Source: Ktedonobacter sp. SOSP1-85 (GTDB lineage Bacteria; Chloroflexota; Ktedonobacteria; Ktedonobacterales; Ktedonobacteraceae). From it: a DNA stretch of 64,000 nt. Of the stretch, positions 30,991 to 40,683 are shown piece by piece (the first letter of the stretch is position 1; each line of letters begins with the position of its first letter). Location: contig NZ_BNJI01000001.1 of assembly GCF_016587415.1 (NCBI RefSeq), positions 5,557,501 through 5,621,500 of the forward strand, written 5' to 3'. Position numbers and translations under genes: made by a program. A model generated the notes under the pieces. The model saw only the letters and a list, made by a program, of their open reading frames with translations, had not been told where the DNA came from and made no database searches.

Positions 30991-33438
30991 ATGATGAAAG
31001 GTAGACAGAACAACATGCTCAATAAAGCGAGTATCCTGCAACCAGCAGATGCTCCTGAATATGGTCCTTCCTCTCCTCCAGCAGGTGTGGAAGTGCATGA
31101 GGAGCAGGTGATTGCACAGCATGCTCTGCACGTGGTTCCCCTGGCGTTGCTCGAGCAGGTACAGCAGGTGTTTGGGTTCCCACAGGACCGACGCTGTCTC
31201 AATGGGCACGCATTTCTTGCTCACTGGCTTCGTGTGGCTCACCTTGAACAGATTCCTCTTGTCCCTCATGAAGGTTCCCAACCAGTTGCTGCGCTCACGA
31301 TCCAGAGCCTTCGCGCTTTCTGTACCTCACCTTCGTTTGCCTGGCCCTGGTGCTATGACACCACCGCAAAATACGTCTCGGTGTTACAAGCCGCAGGTCT
31401 CTTGCTCAAAGTGAAACAGCCCAAAGGCATGGGGACCAACTATTATTTTCCACTGACACCGACGCCTTGTTTGCCAGTATGCGCGGAGCAGGTACAACAG
31501 TTATCGGGTCGACGCAAAAGTGTCAGGCGTTCACGCGCGTTACAACGGGTCGCGATAGGGACGGAGACCTCTTGCTCTATAGACACTCATCATGGAAAGG
31601 AAGCAATGGACGTGAAATCCCGTTCAATTCATCTGAGCCTTGTCCCACCTCCTACACAGGAACCAAACGAACAAGGACATGATCGTTCAATGCAAAGGCA
31701 TGGCGACCCATCCAGCAAAGAAGATCAGGTGGTGCATATAGTTGAGCGCTTGGTGGCGATGATGCAATCCTATGGGATGCGTATCACCCCTGCGGTGAGA
31801 GCATCGATGTCCACGATTGTATGGGAGGAGGTCATCCGTCCGACGGAGTCGGCCTCACCACAACCACCTGATGAGAAAGCGTCGATTTCCTCGCCATCGC
31901 GAACCCAAATGAGTGTATTGAATGATGTGATGCAGAATGATCGAACAATGAGGTCACAGAAACGTCGACCTTCTTCTCAGGTGGTGGAAGCAGATCGTCG
32001 ACCTCAACGCGACTCGTTGGCTCCATCTGATTCATCGACTTGCGCCGAGAAAACGTCCACGAGAGTGGAAGAAGGTCGACCACCTTTGCCCGACTCGTCG
32101 ACTGTTGGAGGAGAACGTCGACTTCAACCCAAACCATCGACTGCTGTGGAGGATCGTCGACCTTTGGTGCAAGAAACCGTCGACTTGTGTGGCATGCAAA
32201 CACAGACCCAGGAGACCCATACGCGTGCACACGCGCGTGCGCGCGTTGAATTCAATTCTCTCAATTACGATCAATTACCAAAAAAAGAAATACATGAAAA
32301 AAGTGAAGATGAATTGAGAGAACAGGGTTTTACAAAAAAACAGGTCGACGGTTTTGCGAATGCCGGAGAGCAGCAAGGTCGACCATCGGCGGTCTGTTCT
32401 CGCAGAGAGGTCATTGAGGCGTCTTCTCCCACGCTTTCTTCGCCAGCCCAGGAGGAGGCCTCCCCCCTTTCCACGAGTGAGGAGAGTGATGGTCCTTTTC
32501 TCTCCCTTCGGGATCAGGTTGCTGCAATGAAGCGTGTGTATGAACCGGCTACCCATGAAATGCTTGAGGCGCTGGCTCTGGACTACTCACAGCGCTTTAA
32601 CCAGACGAGTGAAAACGTTGGCGTCTACCTCAAGCGTATGCGTGAGCGCCCGGAGTGGCTGCATGTGGCGGCAGTGGATGCCCTGGTGCGCACCTGGTTT
32701 CCTGATCCTGGACGCCGTGAGGCCAGACTCGGGGGAGGATGGGTGATCAAGAAATACCGGGAGTATGTGGAGGGGCAGGAAGAGCCTCCCGCCGAAATGG
32801 TGGCCTGGGCGCAATGGATTCTCAACGGTGGATTGACCTATAACCATCTGGAGTGGGTGCTGGAAGTCGCCGCGCGCAGTGGAAGCATCACGCCAGGTGA
32901 GGGAAAACGCCCACTTCCCCACGAGGTGATCATCGAAACTGGACGGTTGCAGGAGTTCTGGGCCAAAGGCGGTGCACAAGGCCTGGAGCGCTCCGGCTAT
33001 CTCTTTGTGGACCTTGACGGAGACTTCTTTACCCCACAGGACTACGAGAGGTATCGTCAGGTGGCGGTGAATGAAGTTCTTTCCGCCCCATATGACCCCA
33101 ATGATGCAGAGGTGATGTATGAGATACAGACGTATCTGGCATGGGCTGAGTCCCAGAGGCTTCCTGCAGAAGAAGAGCAGACGCTCCTCACCAATTTACC
33201 ACGCCCCTTGGTGCAATGGATGCGTGCTCTGGTCAAGCGTATTGATACTGATCGCTATTCTATTGGTGTGCGCCTGGCCCCTCGAAGTCGTCGACGAGTC
33301 ATTGAAATTATTGAGAGGGGCAATCCAGAACGGGTCTGGCATTTGGCCAACCAGCAGCAGATTCTTGCATGGCTGGAATGGTATGCTCACTCAGCTGTTG
33401 TTGGGCCTGAACAGGTAAGAGAAGACGTCTCCCTCTAA
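30991..33438 (+). CDS. Putative replication initiator of an integrative element
   Basis: Up to 815 residues; start uncertain (30991 or 31015, no strong ribosome site). Residues about 60-160 look like a winged helix (FLAHWLRVAHLEQIPLV, YVSVLQAAGLLLKVKQPKG). A low-complexity linker (about 290-420) has repeated RRP...ST..E units. Residues 510-815 are helical and well composed (YEPATHEMLEALALDYSQRF, VWHLANQQQILAWLEWYA) but unassigned. Position before excisionase and integrase, plus repeats within the gene, suggests a replication protein; that function is inference. Nothing catalytic is seen. Confidence 0.6.
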   Translation: MMKGRQNNMLNKASILQPADAPEYGPSSPPAGVEVHEEQVIAQHALHVVPLALLEQVQQVFGFPQDRRCLNGHAFLAHWLRVAHLEQIPLVPHEGSQPVAALTIQSLRAFCTSPSFAWPWCYDTTAKYVSVLQAAGLLLKVKQPKGMGTNYYFPLTPTPCLPVCAEQVQQLSGRRKSVRRSRALQRVAIGTETSCSIDTHHGKEAMDVKSRSIHLSLVPPPTQEPNEQGHDRSMQRHGDPSSKEDQVVHIVERLVAMMQSYGMRITPAVRASMSTIVWEEVIRPTESASPQPPDEKASISSPSRTQMSVLNDVMQNDRTMRSQKRRPSSQVVEADRRPQRDSLAPSDSSTCAEKTSTRVEEGRPPLPDSSTVGGERRLQPKPSTAVEDRRPLVQETVDLCGMQTQTQETHTRAHARARVEFNSLNYDQLPKKEIHEKSEDELREQGFTKKQVDGFANAGEQQGRPSAVCSRREVIEASSPTLSSPAQEEASPLSTSEESDGPFLSLRDQVAAMKRVYEPATHEMLEALALDYSQRFNQTSENVGVYLKRMRERPEWLHVAAVDALVRTWFPDPGRREARLGGGWVIKKYREYVEGQEEPPAEMVAWAQWILNGGLTYNHLEWVLEVAARSGSITPGEGKRPLPHEVIIETGRLQEFWAKGGAQGLERSGYLFVDLDGDFFTPQDYERYRQVAVNEVLSAPYDPNDAEVMYEIQTYLAWAESQRLPAEEEQTLLTNLPRPLVQWMRALVKRIDTDRYSIGVRLAPRSRRRVIEIIERGNPERVWHLANQQQILAWLEWYAHSAVVGPEQVREDVSL
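31964..32383. repeat. Nine GTCGAC palindromes, alternating GC tract and AT-rich region: candidate replication origin inside the gene
   Basis: GTCGAC occurs at 31964, 31997, 32075, 32097, 32117, 32156, 32179, 32344 and 32378. About one tenth of a site would be expected by chance in 420 bases. A purine-pyrimidine alternating tract covers about 32220-32246, followed by about 100 bases of AT-rich DNA flanked by an 11-base inverted repeat (32256-32266, 32312-32322). Phage lambda has its origin inside gene O in the same arrangement: iterons, then AT-rich DNA. Confidence 0.55.
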
Positions 33439-33631
33439 GGGCGGAAGTAGCGCTTTGCTGGACAGCATATGTATGTCGTATATGCAAAAGCACGAGAAAT
33501 CACGTGTTTATCTCAATCTTTTAGAGCCTCTACAAAATGGCCAAAGCTCAAACATAAAAGCTGGTGTGGGGTGAGTGATCTTATTGAGGATTTCTTGTAG
33601 CCAAGATTGATGATTATGAAAAGGAGCGGTT

Positions 33632-33844
33632 ATGGAACAGCGTGATGGTATGCCATCTCTTCAGTTACTTTTGACGATTTCTCAGGTTGCCAGGGTGCTG
33701 AACCTGGGTCGAACCAAGGTCTACGAATTAATTGAAAAGGAGAACTTACCGGTCCAAAGATTTGGGCGTGCCATACGGGTCTCGCAGGAGGACCTGGTGC
33801 TCTGGCTAAAGGAGAGGCAGGCAAAGGATTCTGGTGGAACATGA
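33632..33844 (+). CDS. xis: Excisionase-type HTH protein
   Basis: 70 residues: LTISQVARVLNLGRTKVYEL is a MerR-superfamily (HTH_17) helix-turn-helix, followed by FGRAIRVSQEDLVLWL. AAAAGGAGC lies upstream of the ATG. Small proteins of this type next to an integrase direct excision of integrative elements. Confidence 0.82.
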   Translation: MEQRDGMPSLQLLLTISQVARVLNLGRTKVYELIEKENLPVQRFGRAIRVSQEDLVLWLKERQAKDSGGT

Positions 33845-34008
33845 GCGAAATGCGTATGAGAGACCAACTTTACCAATCACTCATTATGCGCAGATCCGAA
33901 TCACATAGGATTTTTGTAGGACGTATGTTCACAACAAATCCTCATCATGGTACTCTAGAGGCCGGTGCAGCTTTGCACTGAGAATAGATTGAAAAGGAGC
34001 TTTACCCC

Positions 34009-35145
34009 ATGGCAAGACGAGGCCACGGTGAAGGATCTATCTATCACAGGAATGATGGCAGATGGGCCGCCGCCATCTCCCTGGACAATGGCAAACGGAA
34101 AACGCTGTACGGAAAGACGCGCAAGGAGGTGCAGGAAAAACTTAAGAAAGCGCTTCACGAGCAGCAGGAAGGGAGGATGATCACGGCGCCGCAGCAGACC
34201 ATTAAGCACTACCTTGAGTACTGGCTGGAGGAGGTGCACCGGCAGAGCATTCGTATTCGTACCTATGAGCGGTATGAGGAAATCGTTCGCCTTCATCTCT
34301 TGCCGGCGCTGGGGCACCACATGCTACAAAAGCTGGCCCCGCAACACCTCCAGACGTTTTACAACAGTAAACTGCGGGAGGGGCTCTCGGCCACCACTGT
34401 AATTAGCTTTCACAATGTGTTGCATAAGGCCCTGGACCACGCTATGCGCTGGAGGCTCATGGCGTATAACGTCTGCGATCTAGTCTCGCCGCCGCGGCGA
34501 AAACACATAGAACTGGAGACGCTGAACCTGGAGCAGGCTCAGCAGTTTCTCACCACCGTTCGGGGATGCCCCCAGGAGGCGCTCTTCCTGCTCGCCATCG
34601 GGACCGGGATGCGTCGGGGCGAGATCATGGGCCTGAAGTGGCGCGACATTGACCTGGCTACCGGGAAGCTTCAGATTCGCCGGGTGCTGACGCGCATCCC
34701 AAGCAGGGTCTCGGGGAAGGGATATATCGAGGACGAGCCCAAGAGCGAGAAGAGTAGGAGGAATATCGTGTTACCCTCTTTTGTGCTGGAGGGTCTCAAA
34801 CAGCACCACGTGCGCCAGCTGGAGGCGAAGTTGAAGGCCGGGCCACGGTGGGAGGAGCACGATTATGTGTTCTGCACGTCCGTGGGGACGCATGTAAACC
34901 CGGATAGGGATATCCAGGAGCCGTTCAAGAAACTGCTCAAGAAAGCAGGGCTGCCGAATATTCGCTTTCACGACCTGCGGCACAGCGCCGCGACGCTCAT
35001 GCTGAGTATGGGGGTGCATCCCAAGATCGTTCAGGAGATCCTGGGGCACAGCCGGATCAATATGACGCTGGACGTGTACTCTCACGTGCTGCCGACGATG
35101 CAGCAGGAGGCGATGAGGAAGCTCAACGATGCCCTGGGGAGCTAG
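34009..35145 (+). CDS. int: Tyrosine integrase
   Basis: 378 residues: N-terminal AP2-like arm-binding domain (GEGSIYHRNDGRWAAAISLD), core-binding SAM-like domain (about 60-160), and catalytic domain with GTGMRRGEI, HDLRHSAATLML, GHSRINMTLDVYSH. GAAAAGGAG precedes the start. The gene ends about 110 bases from the 3' end of tRNA-Leu, the standard layout of an element integrated into a tRNA gene. Confidence 0.93.
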   Translation: MARRGHGEGSIYHRNDGRWAAAISLDNGKRKTLYGKTRKEVQEKLKKALHEQQEGRMITAPQQTIKHYLEYWLEEVHRQSIRIRTYERYEEIVRLHLLPALGHHMLQKLAPQHLQTFYNSKLREGLSATTVISFHNVLHKALDHAMRWRLMAYNVCDLVSPPRRKHIELETLNLEQAQQFLTTVRGCPQEALFLLAIGTGMRRGEIMGLKWRDIDLATGKLQIRRVLTRIPSRVSGKGYIEDEPKSEKSRRNIVLPSFVLEGLKQHHVRQLEAKLKAGPRWEEHDYVFCTSVGTHVNPDRDIQEPFKKLLKKAGLPNIRFHDLRHSAATLMLSMGVHPKIVQEILGHSRINMTLDVYSHVLPTMQQEAMRKLNDALGS

Positions 35146-35255
35146 AGACTGCTTTGCTGTCATTTTTGCTGTCAACGATGCGTTTCGCCAAAAAGGGAAA
35201 CACCCTCAGGAGCGTCTAGAATGGGCCTGAGAGCGTCGTCCTCATAAGAGGGAGG

Positions 35256-35336
35256 TGCCGGTGGAGAGATTCGAACCCTCAACCCTTGCGGGATCTGTTT
35301 TTGAGACAGACGCGTATACCGTTCCGCCACACCGGC
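35256..35336 (-). tRNA. tRNA-Leu (anticodon CAA)
   Basis: On the - strand: acceptor GCCGGTG pairs with CACCGGC, discriminator A, T-loop GGTTCGAATC. The anticodon stem CTGT/ACAG holds the loop CTCAAAA, giving CAA. The variable arm is of class II type (GATCCCGCAAGGGTT). CCA is not encoded (CCT follows the discriminator). Length 81 bases. Its 3' end faces the integrase gene, so it is the likely integration site. Confidence 0.93.
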
Positions 35337-35412
35337 AGGTGTTCGTGATGCAAGGCGTATTCGCCACTTGCGATGCCTATAATAGCGCATTCACGAACAG
35401 AAGTCAAGGGGA

Positions 35413-36399
35413 TCACCCCCCAATTTCTGAGTTTGTTTCGAGTACCTCGTGGTCGAATTGACCGATGACTCTGAACTTCTCGTAGCGTTTGGCAAGTAGC
35501 TCGTCGGTGGGGAGCTGCTTGAGCTCTTCAAGGTTGCGCAGGAGGGAGATTTTGAGCGCTTCGGCTGCCAGGTGATGATTACGGTGTGCTCCACCTAGTG
35601 GCTCTGGAATGACCTCGTCGACGATCTTGAAGGTGAGCAGGTCCTTGGCGCGAATGCGCTGTCCCTCGGCTGCCAGAGGAGCCTGGCCCGCGTCACGCCA
35701 GATGATGTTGGCCGCTGCCTCGGGGGCCGCGACGGTGTAGTAGCTGTGCTCAAACATGAGGATGCGGTCAGCGATGCTGATGGCGAGCGCGCCACCGCTG
35801 TTGCCCTCACCAATGACGATGGCGAGGATGGGTACGCGCAGGCGGGGCATGAGATAGAGGCAGGAGGCGATGGCTTCGGACTGGCCGCGCTCTTCGTCCA
35901 CCAGGGCAGGGGAGGCGCCCGAGGTATCGATGAGGTTGATGATGGGGAAGCCAAACTTTTCGGCCTGCTGCATCATGCGGTAGGCTTTGCGATAGCCTTC
36001 TGGATGGGGCATGCCCAGGTTGCGATACTGTTGCTCTTTCATATCGCGTCCCTTTTGATGCCCGATGAGCATGACGGTCTGCTCTCCCAGGCGGGCGGTG
36101 CCGGCGACAATGGCGTGATCGTCGGCAAAGGAGCGATCGCCGTGCAGTTCAAAGAAGTCATCACAAATATGCTTGATGTAGTCGAGGGTGTAGGGGCGGT
36201 TTTTATGGCGCGCGACCTGCACAGTTTGCCAGGCGGTCAGGTTGCTGTAGATCTCCTCGGTGCGTTTACGCAGATCATTTTCCAGGCTTTGTAGCTGTTT
36301 GGTTTCATCTGGTTTTAAGCGCTCGCCCTTGCGCTGAAGTCCATTGATTTTCTTTTCCAACTCCGCGAGCGGCTTTTCAAAGTCTAGATCATAAGGCAT
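35413..36399 (-). CDS. accA: Acetyl-CoA carboxylase carboxyltransferase subunit alpha
   Basis: 328 residues with the full AccA pattern: N-terminal helical region (LEKKINGLQRKGERL), RPYTLDYIKHICDDFFELHGD, GHQKGRD, GNSGGALAI and AAPEAAANIIWRD. It forms the carboxyl transferase with AccD and makes malonyl-CoA for fatty acid synthesis. It follows accD by 84 bases in an apparent ftsY-accD-accA operon. Confidence 0.97.
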   Translation of the reverse strand: MPYDLDFEKPLAELEKKINGLQRKGERLKPDETKQLQSLENDLRKRTEEIYSNLTAWQTVQVARHKNRPYTLDYIKHICDDFFELHGDRSFADDHAIVAGTARLGEQTVMLIGHQKGRDMKEQQYRNLGMPHPEGYRKAYRMMQQAEKFGFPIINLIDTSGASPALVDEERGQSEAIASCLYLMPRLRVPILAIVIGEGNSGGALAISIADRILMFEHSYYTVAAPEAAANIIWRDAGQAPLAAEGQRIRAKDLLTFKIVDEVIPEPLGGAHRNHHLAAEALKISLLRNLEELKQLPTDELLAKRYEKFRVIGQFDHEVLETNSEIGG

Positions 36400-36483
36400 C
36401 GTATGTATCTTCCTCTACTTGGCTAATCCTCTATCTAAATGAGATACCAGAACACAAGATGGACGCAAGCAGACTCCCTTTCC

Positions 36484-37371
36484 CTATTTGGTTGAGGGCG
36501 CATACATGGTGAGTAGGCGCGAGAGCGTCTGGCGTAGTTCGTGGCGGTGAACGACTGTGTCGATCATGCCGTGTTCCAGGGCAAAGTTGGAATTGATGGT
36601 TCCTTCGGGCAGCTTAATGTGCATAAAGCCTTCAATCACACGAGGGCCGGTAAAGCAGATAAGCGCACCGGGTTCGGCCAGGATCACATCGCCCAGGAAG
36701 GCGAAACTGGCTGAGACGCCGCCTGTGGTGGGATCAGTGAGCAGGCTAAAATAAGGGAGTCCAGCCTCACCAAGCTTGGCGAGCGCGGCCGAGGTCTTGG
36801 CCATTTGCATGAGGGAGAAGATGCCTTCCTGCATGCGAGCACCGCCCGACGTGGAGACGACCAGCACTGGCAGTTGGCGCTCAATGGCCAGCTCAATCGT
36901 GCGCGTAATCTTCTCTCCCACGACGGACCCCATGCTGCCACCCATGAAGTGGAAGTCCATCACGGCCAGGGCCAGGGGCTGCCCATCGACGGTGGCAATG
37001 CCGCTGACGACCGCCTCGTTCTGGCCGGCTTTCTGCCGTTCCTCGATGAGCTTATTGGCGTAGTCAGGCTGATTGGCCATATTGGCGGGACGGGCGGTAA
37101 ATTTGAGCGGATCGCCTGGAATCATGGTGGCATCCGTCTCTTCAAAGCTATTGGAATCGACGAGCAGCGTAATGCGTTCACGTGCCGTCAAGCGAAAATG
37201 ATGGTTACAGCGTGAGCAGACTTTTTGATTCTTCTCCCAGTCGCGTCCATATAAAATCTCTTTGCATTTTGGGCATTTGACAACAATATTGCCCATCGCA
37301 GTGAGCGAAGACTGCGCGCGTGCTGCCGAGAAGGTGGAACTGTTCGATGGAGCAGCCGCTTCTTTCACCAT
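36484..37371 (-). CDS. accD: Acetyl-CoA carboxylase carboxyltransferase subunit beta
   Basis: 295 residues. An N-terminal zinc ribbon (CPKCKEIL, then CSRCNHHF) and the crotonase-like core (SGGARMQEGIFSLMQMAKT, LTDPTTGGVSASFA) identify AccD. AGGAGG lies seven bases before ATG 37371. The residues before the zinc ribbon form a short Ala/Ser-rich extension. Confidence 0.97.
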   Translation of the reverse strand: MVKEAAAPSNSSTFSAARAQSSLTAMGNIVVKCPKCKEILYGRDWEKNQKVCSRCNHHFRLTARERITLLVDSNSFEETDATMIPGDPLKFTARPANMANQPDYANKLIEERQKAGQNEAVVSGIATVDGQPLALAVMDFHFMGGSMGSVVGEKITRTIELAIERQLPVLVVSTSGGARMQEGIFSLMQMAKTSAALAKLGEAGLPYFSLLTDPTTGGVSASFAFLGDVILAEPGALICFTGPRVIEGFMHIKLPEGTINSNFALEHGMIDTVVHRHELRQTLSRLLTMYAPSTK

Positions 37372-37386
37372 ACTAGGTCCTCCTGG

Positions 37387-38400
37387 TTATTCTTGTGTGA
37401 AGAGAGCCGCAACGAAGCTCTGTGGATCAAAGGGAATCAAGTTTTCGACCTTCTCACCTGTTGCAATGAATTTAATGGGCACACCCAGGTCGTCGGCAAC
37501 GGCAAACGCGAACCCACCCTTGGCGGTGCTATCCAATTTGCTAATAATGACGCCTGTCAGGCCAATGTCTTCCGCGAACTTACGCGCCTGCAAGAGCGCG
37601 TTCTGTCCGGTCGTCGCATCGATAACAATGAGCAGCTCATGTGGGCCATCAGGGATAAACTTCTGAATGACCTTGTTGATCTTTTTAAGCTCCTCCATAA
37701 GATTATACTTAGTATGCAAGCGACCAGCGGTATCAACGATCAAGACATCGCTGCCACGCGATTGAGCGGCCTGAATGGCGTCATAGACGACCGCGCCCGG
37801 GTCAGCGTTTGGTTGTTGACTGATAACGGGAACGGAGACGCGCTGCCCCCATTCTTTGAGCTGATCAATCGCGGCAGCGCGGAAGGTGTCGGCCGCGGCC
37901 AACATGACCTGGCGACCTTCGCGCGAGAGACGGTGGGCCATTTTCGCAATGGAGGTCGTCTTCCCAGAGCCATTGACTCCGATGACAAGAATAACTGTCA
38001 GGGGAGAGCGTTGCGAGAGGCGCAGTGGGGAAGGATCGCCAAGCAGCATGACCAGTTCTTCTCGTAAGGCGCGTTGCACCTGGGCGCCGGTGCGCATATG
38101 CTCGTCTTCGGCACGCCGGCGCAGGCGTTCAATCAGCCAGATGGTGGTGCTGGGACCGACATCTGCGGCCAGCAGCGACTCTTCGAGATCATCCCACATC
38201 TCATCCGTGATCAGATCGGTCTCTTCTACGACCTCACTCATGCGACTAAAGAGCTGACGTGTGCGGTTGAGAAAGCCGAAGCGTTGTGGTGATTGTTGTT
38301 CTGGACGGGAAGGAGCATCTCCTGCTCGTTCCTGAGCAGGACCCTGATTCTTGTCGTCGGGATCTTCTTGTGGTTTCTGCCCAAAGAAGCGATTGAACAC
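37387..38400 (-). CDS. ftsY: Signal recognition particle receptor FtsY
   Basis: 337 residues: a charged N-terminal stretch, the four-helix N domain, and the G domain with GVNGSGKTT, DTFRAAA, DTAGRLH and SKLDSTAKGG. It is an SRP-type GTPase that docks ribosome-SRP complexes at the membrane. The start is GTG 38400 with GGAG about ten bases upstream. The acidic A domain is short. It is the first gene of the block with accD 15 bases downstream. Confidence 0.96.
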   Translation of the reverse strand: MFNRFFGQKPQEDPDDKNQGPAQERAGDAPSRPEQQSPQRFGFLNRTRQLFSRMSEVVEETDLITDEMWDDLEESLLAADVGPSTTIWLIERLRRRAEDEHMRTGAQVQRALREELVMLLGDPSPLRLSQRSPLTVILVIGVNGSGKTTSIAKMAHRLSREGRQVMLAAADTFRAAAIDQLKEWGQRVSVPVISQQPNADPGAVVYDAIQAAQSRGSDVLIVDTAGRLHTKYNLMEELKKINKVIQKFIPDGPHELLIVIDATTGQNALLQARKFAEDIGLTGVIISKLDSTAKGGFAFAVADDLGVPIKFIATGEKVENLIPFDPQSFVAALFTQE

Positions 38401-38701
38401 GTTGTGTTGACTCCTTATGTATCTCTATGCTGAACGTATAAGTGCGTTATGTATAAAAGCAGTCCCTTTACCAGGCGAAAGAAAAAATAGATCACTATGC
38501 TCACCTGGATAAAAGTGAGTGACCCTCTCTTTAGCAGGAAAGCGAAAGAGAGCGACATCTCCCTCGGTGTGCCCGAGAGCTTCTAGGAGTCGACCTCCAC
38601 GCCATGATGTCCTACGGCGGGAACTCCAGTCCCCACAGAGTATAACATTGTGGCGCGGAACAGGACAAGAGGGCCAAAAATGCTCATCGTGCAGAATGAC
38701 A
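38401..38701. other. Leader region upstream of ftsY, no gene seen
   Basis: Several short complementary stretches (for example CCTCTCTTT and AAGAGAG around 38525-38555) could fold in the ftsY transcript, but I recognise no riboswitch class. The start of the ftsY-accD-accA transcript should lie here. Confidence 0.35.
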
Positions 38702-38727
38702 TTTTAGCAGGAGAAACGCTGCTAAAA
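38702..38727 (-). terminator. Terminator of the zinc-ribbon gene
   Basis: Arms TTTAGCAG and CTGCTAAA flank a 10-base loop about 65 bases past the stop at 38794. On the - strand the second arm is rich in A before and T after, as in an intrinsic terminator. Confidence 0.55.
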
Positions 38728-38793
38728 AGCAATACACGTCAATGAGCGGTTGAAACCACCCAAAGACGTGCAAAGCGAAACAACATCTCAGCC

Positions 38794-39009
38794 CTATTGG
38801 CGACCGCTACGATATGAGTGGAGTGAGCCGTCACTGATAGGTTCGTTAATGATGATGTCGCCGTTACGGATTTTTATATTGTACAAGCAGGAGGGGTTGG
38901 TGCAGACCCATGCCTTGTACTCGATGGAAGCTCCCTGGCTACCGAAATCCGAAAGCGGAACCAGATCACCTTCACTACATTTGCGACACCGAGGAAATGC
39001 GTTTTCCAC
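38794..39009 (-). CDS. Small zinc-ribbon protein
   Basis: 71 residues from GTG 39009, chosen because AAGGAGG lies eight bases upstream. Cysteine pairs CRKC (near residue 9) and CTNPSC (near 36) flank a hydrophobic core, giving a zinc ribbon. The end reads NIKIRNGDIIINEPI. Function unknown. It sits just upstream of ftsY in the same direction and has its own terminator-like hairpin. Confidence 0.65.
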   Translation of the reverse strand: MENAFPRCRKCSEGDLVPLSDFGSQGASIEYKAWVCTNPSCLYNIKIRNGDIIINEPISDGSLHSYRSGRQ

Positions 39010-39493
39010 GAAATCGCCTCCTTCCTTCTCTCTGGAGGGTATATTCGCTTGCCTAACCAGGTTCAAGCGAGGCTTAACAAAAAAGTAAGCCGAGGGGGGA
39101 GCCTCCGCCGCTGCATCCGCATCCCCACAGCAGGTCTAATCCATGCCTCTCCTATCATACCACAACTCCATCCCAATGTCAGCAAGTATGTGAAGAAATA
39201 TTCATGTTCCTGGGGGAGGTGCAAGAGCGCTTCACCAACCAGGCACATAGAAGAGAGGTGAAACAAGAGAACAGACATCCCTGGCTACGCCTTCCCTACT
39301 GAGCGTGAAATTGCGAGGACAACGCTCGGAACACCCGCGTTCTTTTGCTTCTTACTTCCAGCATAACACACATATGTATACTGATGCAGCTATACAAGTC
39401 ACCTCATGCAGATGAATGAACAAATTTACAGCAGTGTTGACAGCAGTATGAAGAAAAAAGCATGATGTTTGCCACAAATTTGGACAAAAGAGA
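39010..39493. other. Intergenic stretch, no gene seen
   Basis: About 480 bases between two - strand genes. Open frames here are short and lack ribosome sites. It marks the change from backbone genes to the second accessory region. Confidence 0.4.
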
Positions 39494-39516
39494 GGGCCAG
39501 GAAGAATCACTGGCCC
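39494..39516 (-). terminator. Intrinsic terminator of the 39552-40232 gene
   Basis: Arms GGGCCA and TGGCCC; on the - strand the stem is followed by TCTCTTTTG. It lies about 35 bases after the stop. Confidence 0.6.
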
Positions 39517-39551
39517 GTTGGTAGTTTTATCTTAGTGCCCTGCCTTCAACA

Positions 39552-40232
39552 TCACGCCTTCTCCCATTCACCTACATCCCATCCTCCATCACCATCTGTG
39601 TAGAGATAGCGGACCACATCTAATTCAGTCTCTAGAATGTCGGTACGCCATTCATTCTCAAAGTGATATGTTGTGACTTCAATCCTGCCATCGGGTAAAC
39701 GTTTTGCAAGAGGATGCGAGCTATATCCCCACGCATGAGCAGGGTTCATGGCCTGCCCGTGAAGGTCCAACACACTCTTCAGACTTAAAGCGCTTTGCTC
39801 TATTTCTTCTTCAAATTGTTTCTTTTCAGCAAGCTTTTTCTCTTCGGCCTGATCTATTCTTTTTTTCTCGATTGCCTGTAACGCTTGTTTGAGATTGACA
39901 ATATTTCCATCAGGAGACTGTATTCTCCAAATATTGTGCTCATCTTTCCCTAATATGCTAAAATCATGCTTGCTAAGAAATTGAAGCACATCCTCTTTAT
40001 CAGCACCACGCTTGCCTAACCACCGAAGAATAGCTATCTCGTTAACAGGCATTTCAAGTGGTGAAAGTAAAACCCATTTGGGCAGCTCCATTTGATCTTC
40101 ATCAATCGGCACTTTACGCCATTGTTCACTTGTTAATTGATCCGTACGTTTCCAATGATATCCATAGGCACGCAGTAACGTATTCTGTTTCTCACGTTCT
40201 ATTTTCTGATCTTCCCGTGTTACTTTCTTCAC
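39552..40232 (-). CDS. Hypothetical coiled-coil-containing protein
   Basis: 226 residues from GTG 40232 (AGGAGG upstream). The first part reads KNTLLRAYGYHWKR-type helical sequence, a charged coiled coil spans about 125-160 (AIEKKRIDQAEEKKLAEKKQ), and the end is acidic and tryptophan-rich (TDGDGGWDVGEWEKA). No family recognised. It lies just outside the disrupted integrase, so it could be host DNA or the element's edge. Confidence 0.65.
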   Translation of the reverse strand: MKKVTREDQKIEREKQNTLLRAYGYHWKRTDQLTSEQWRKVPIDEDQMELPKWVLLSPLEMPVNEIAILRWLGKRGADKEDVLQFLSKHDFSILGKDEHNIWRIQSPDGNIVNLKQALQAIEKKRIDQAEEKKLAEKKQFEEEIEQSALSLKSVLDLHGQAMNPAHAWGYSSHPLAKRLPDGRIEVTTYHFENEWRTDILETELDVVRYLYTDGDGGWDVGEWEKA

Positions 40233-40683
40233 GACCTCTCCTCCTGAACCTACTCTTGCGTATACCACACTATAACGATTTTACCACATCGATTACCCCT
40301 GTCCATAAATACGATCAATCTCATTGCTCGCGACTTGCTGCATCTTCTCGGTCACGTGTCCATAGATATTGACCGTGACGCGAATGTCAGAGTGTCCCAA
40401 CATCTCCGAGACAGTCTTCATCGGGACACCTGCGGCGAGCAGGGCCGTGGCGACGTTGTGCCGTAAGTCGTGTGGGACAATCCCATTTGCCCGTTTGGCA
40501 GGCAAGTTGCATTCCTTGGTGAGGAAGGCATAGAAGTGTGCGCGCACGGTGCTATCCCACATATGCCCTGATCTGGTCCTTGGATTGGCAAAGATCAGGT
40601 CGCTCTCTACCCATTTGTTTGCTTCCAGGCGTTGTTCAATCTGGTTCAGGCGATGCACACTTAATGCCTCTATGGCTAGCTTA

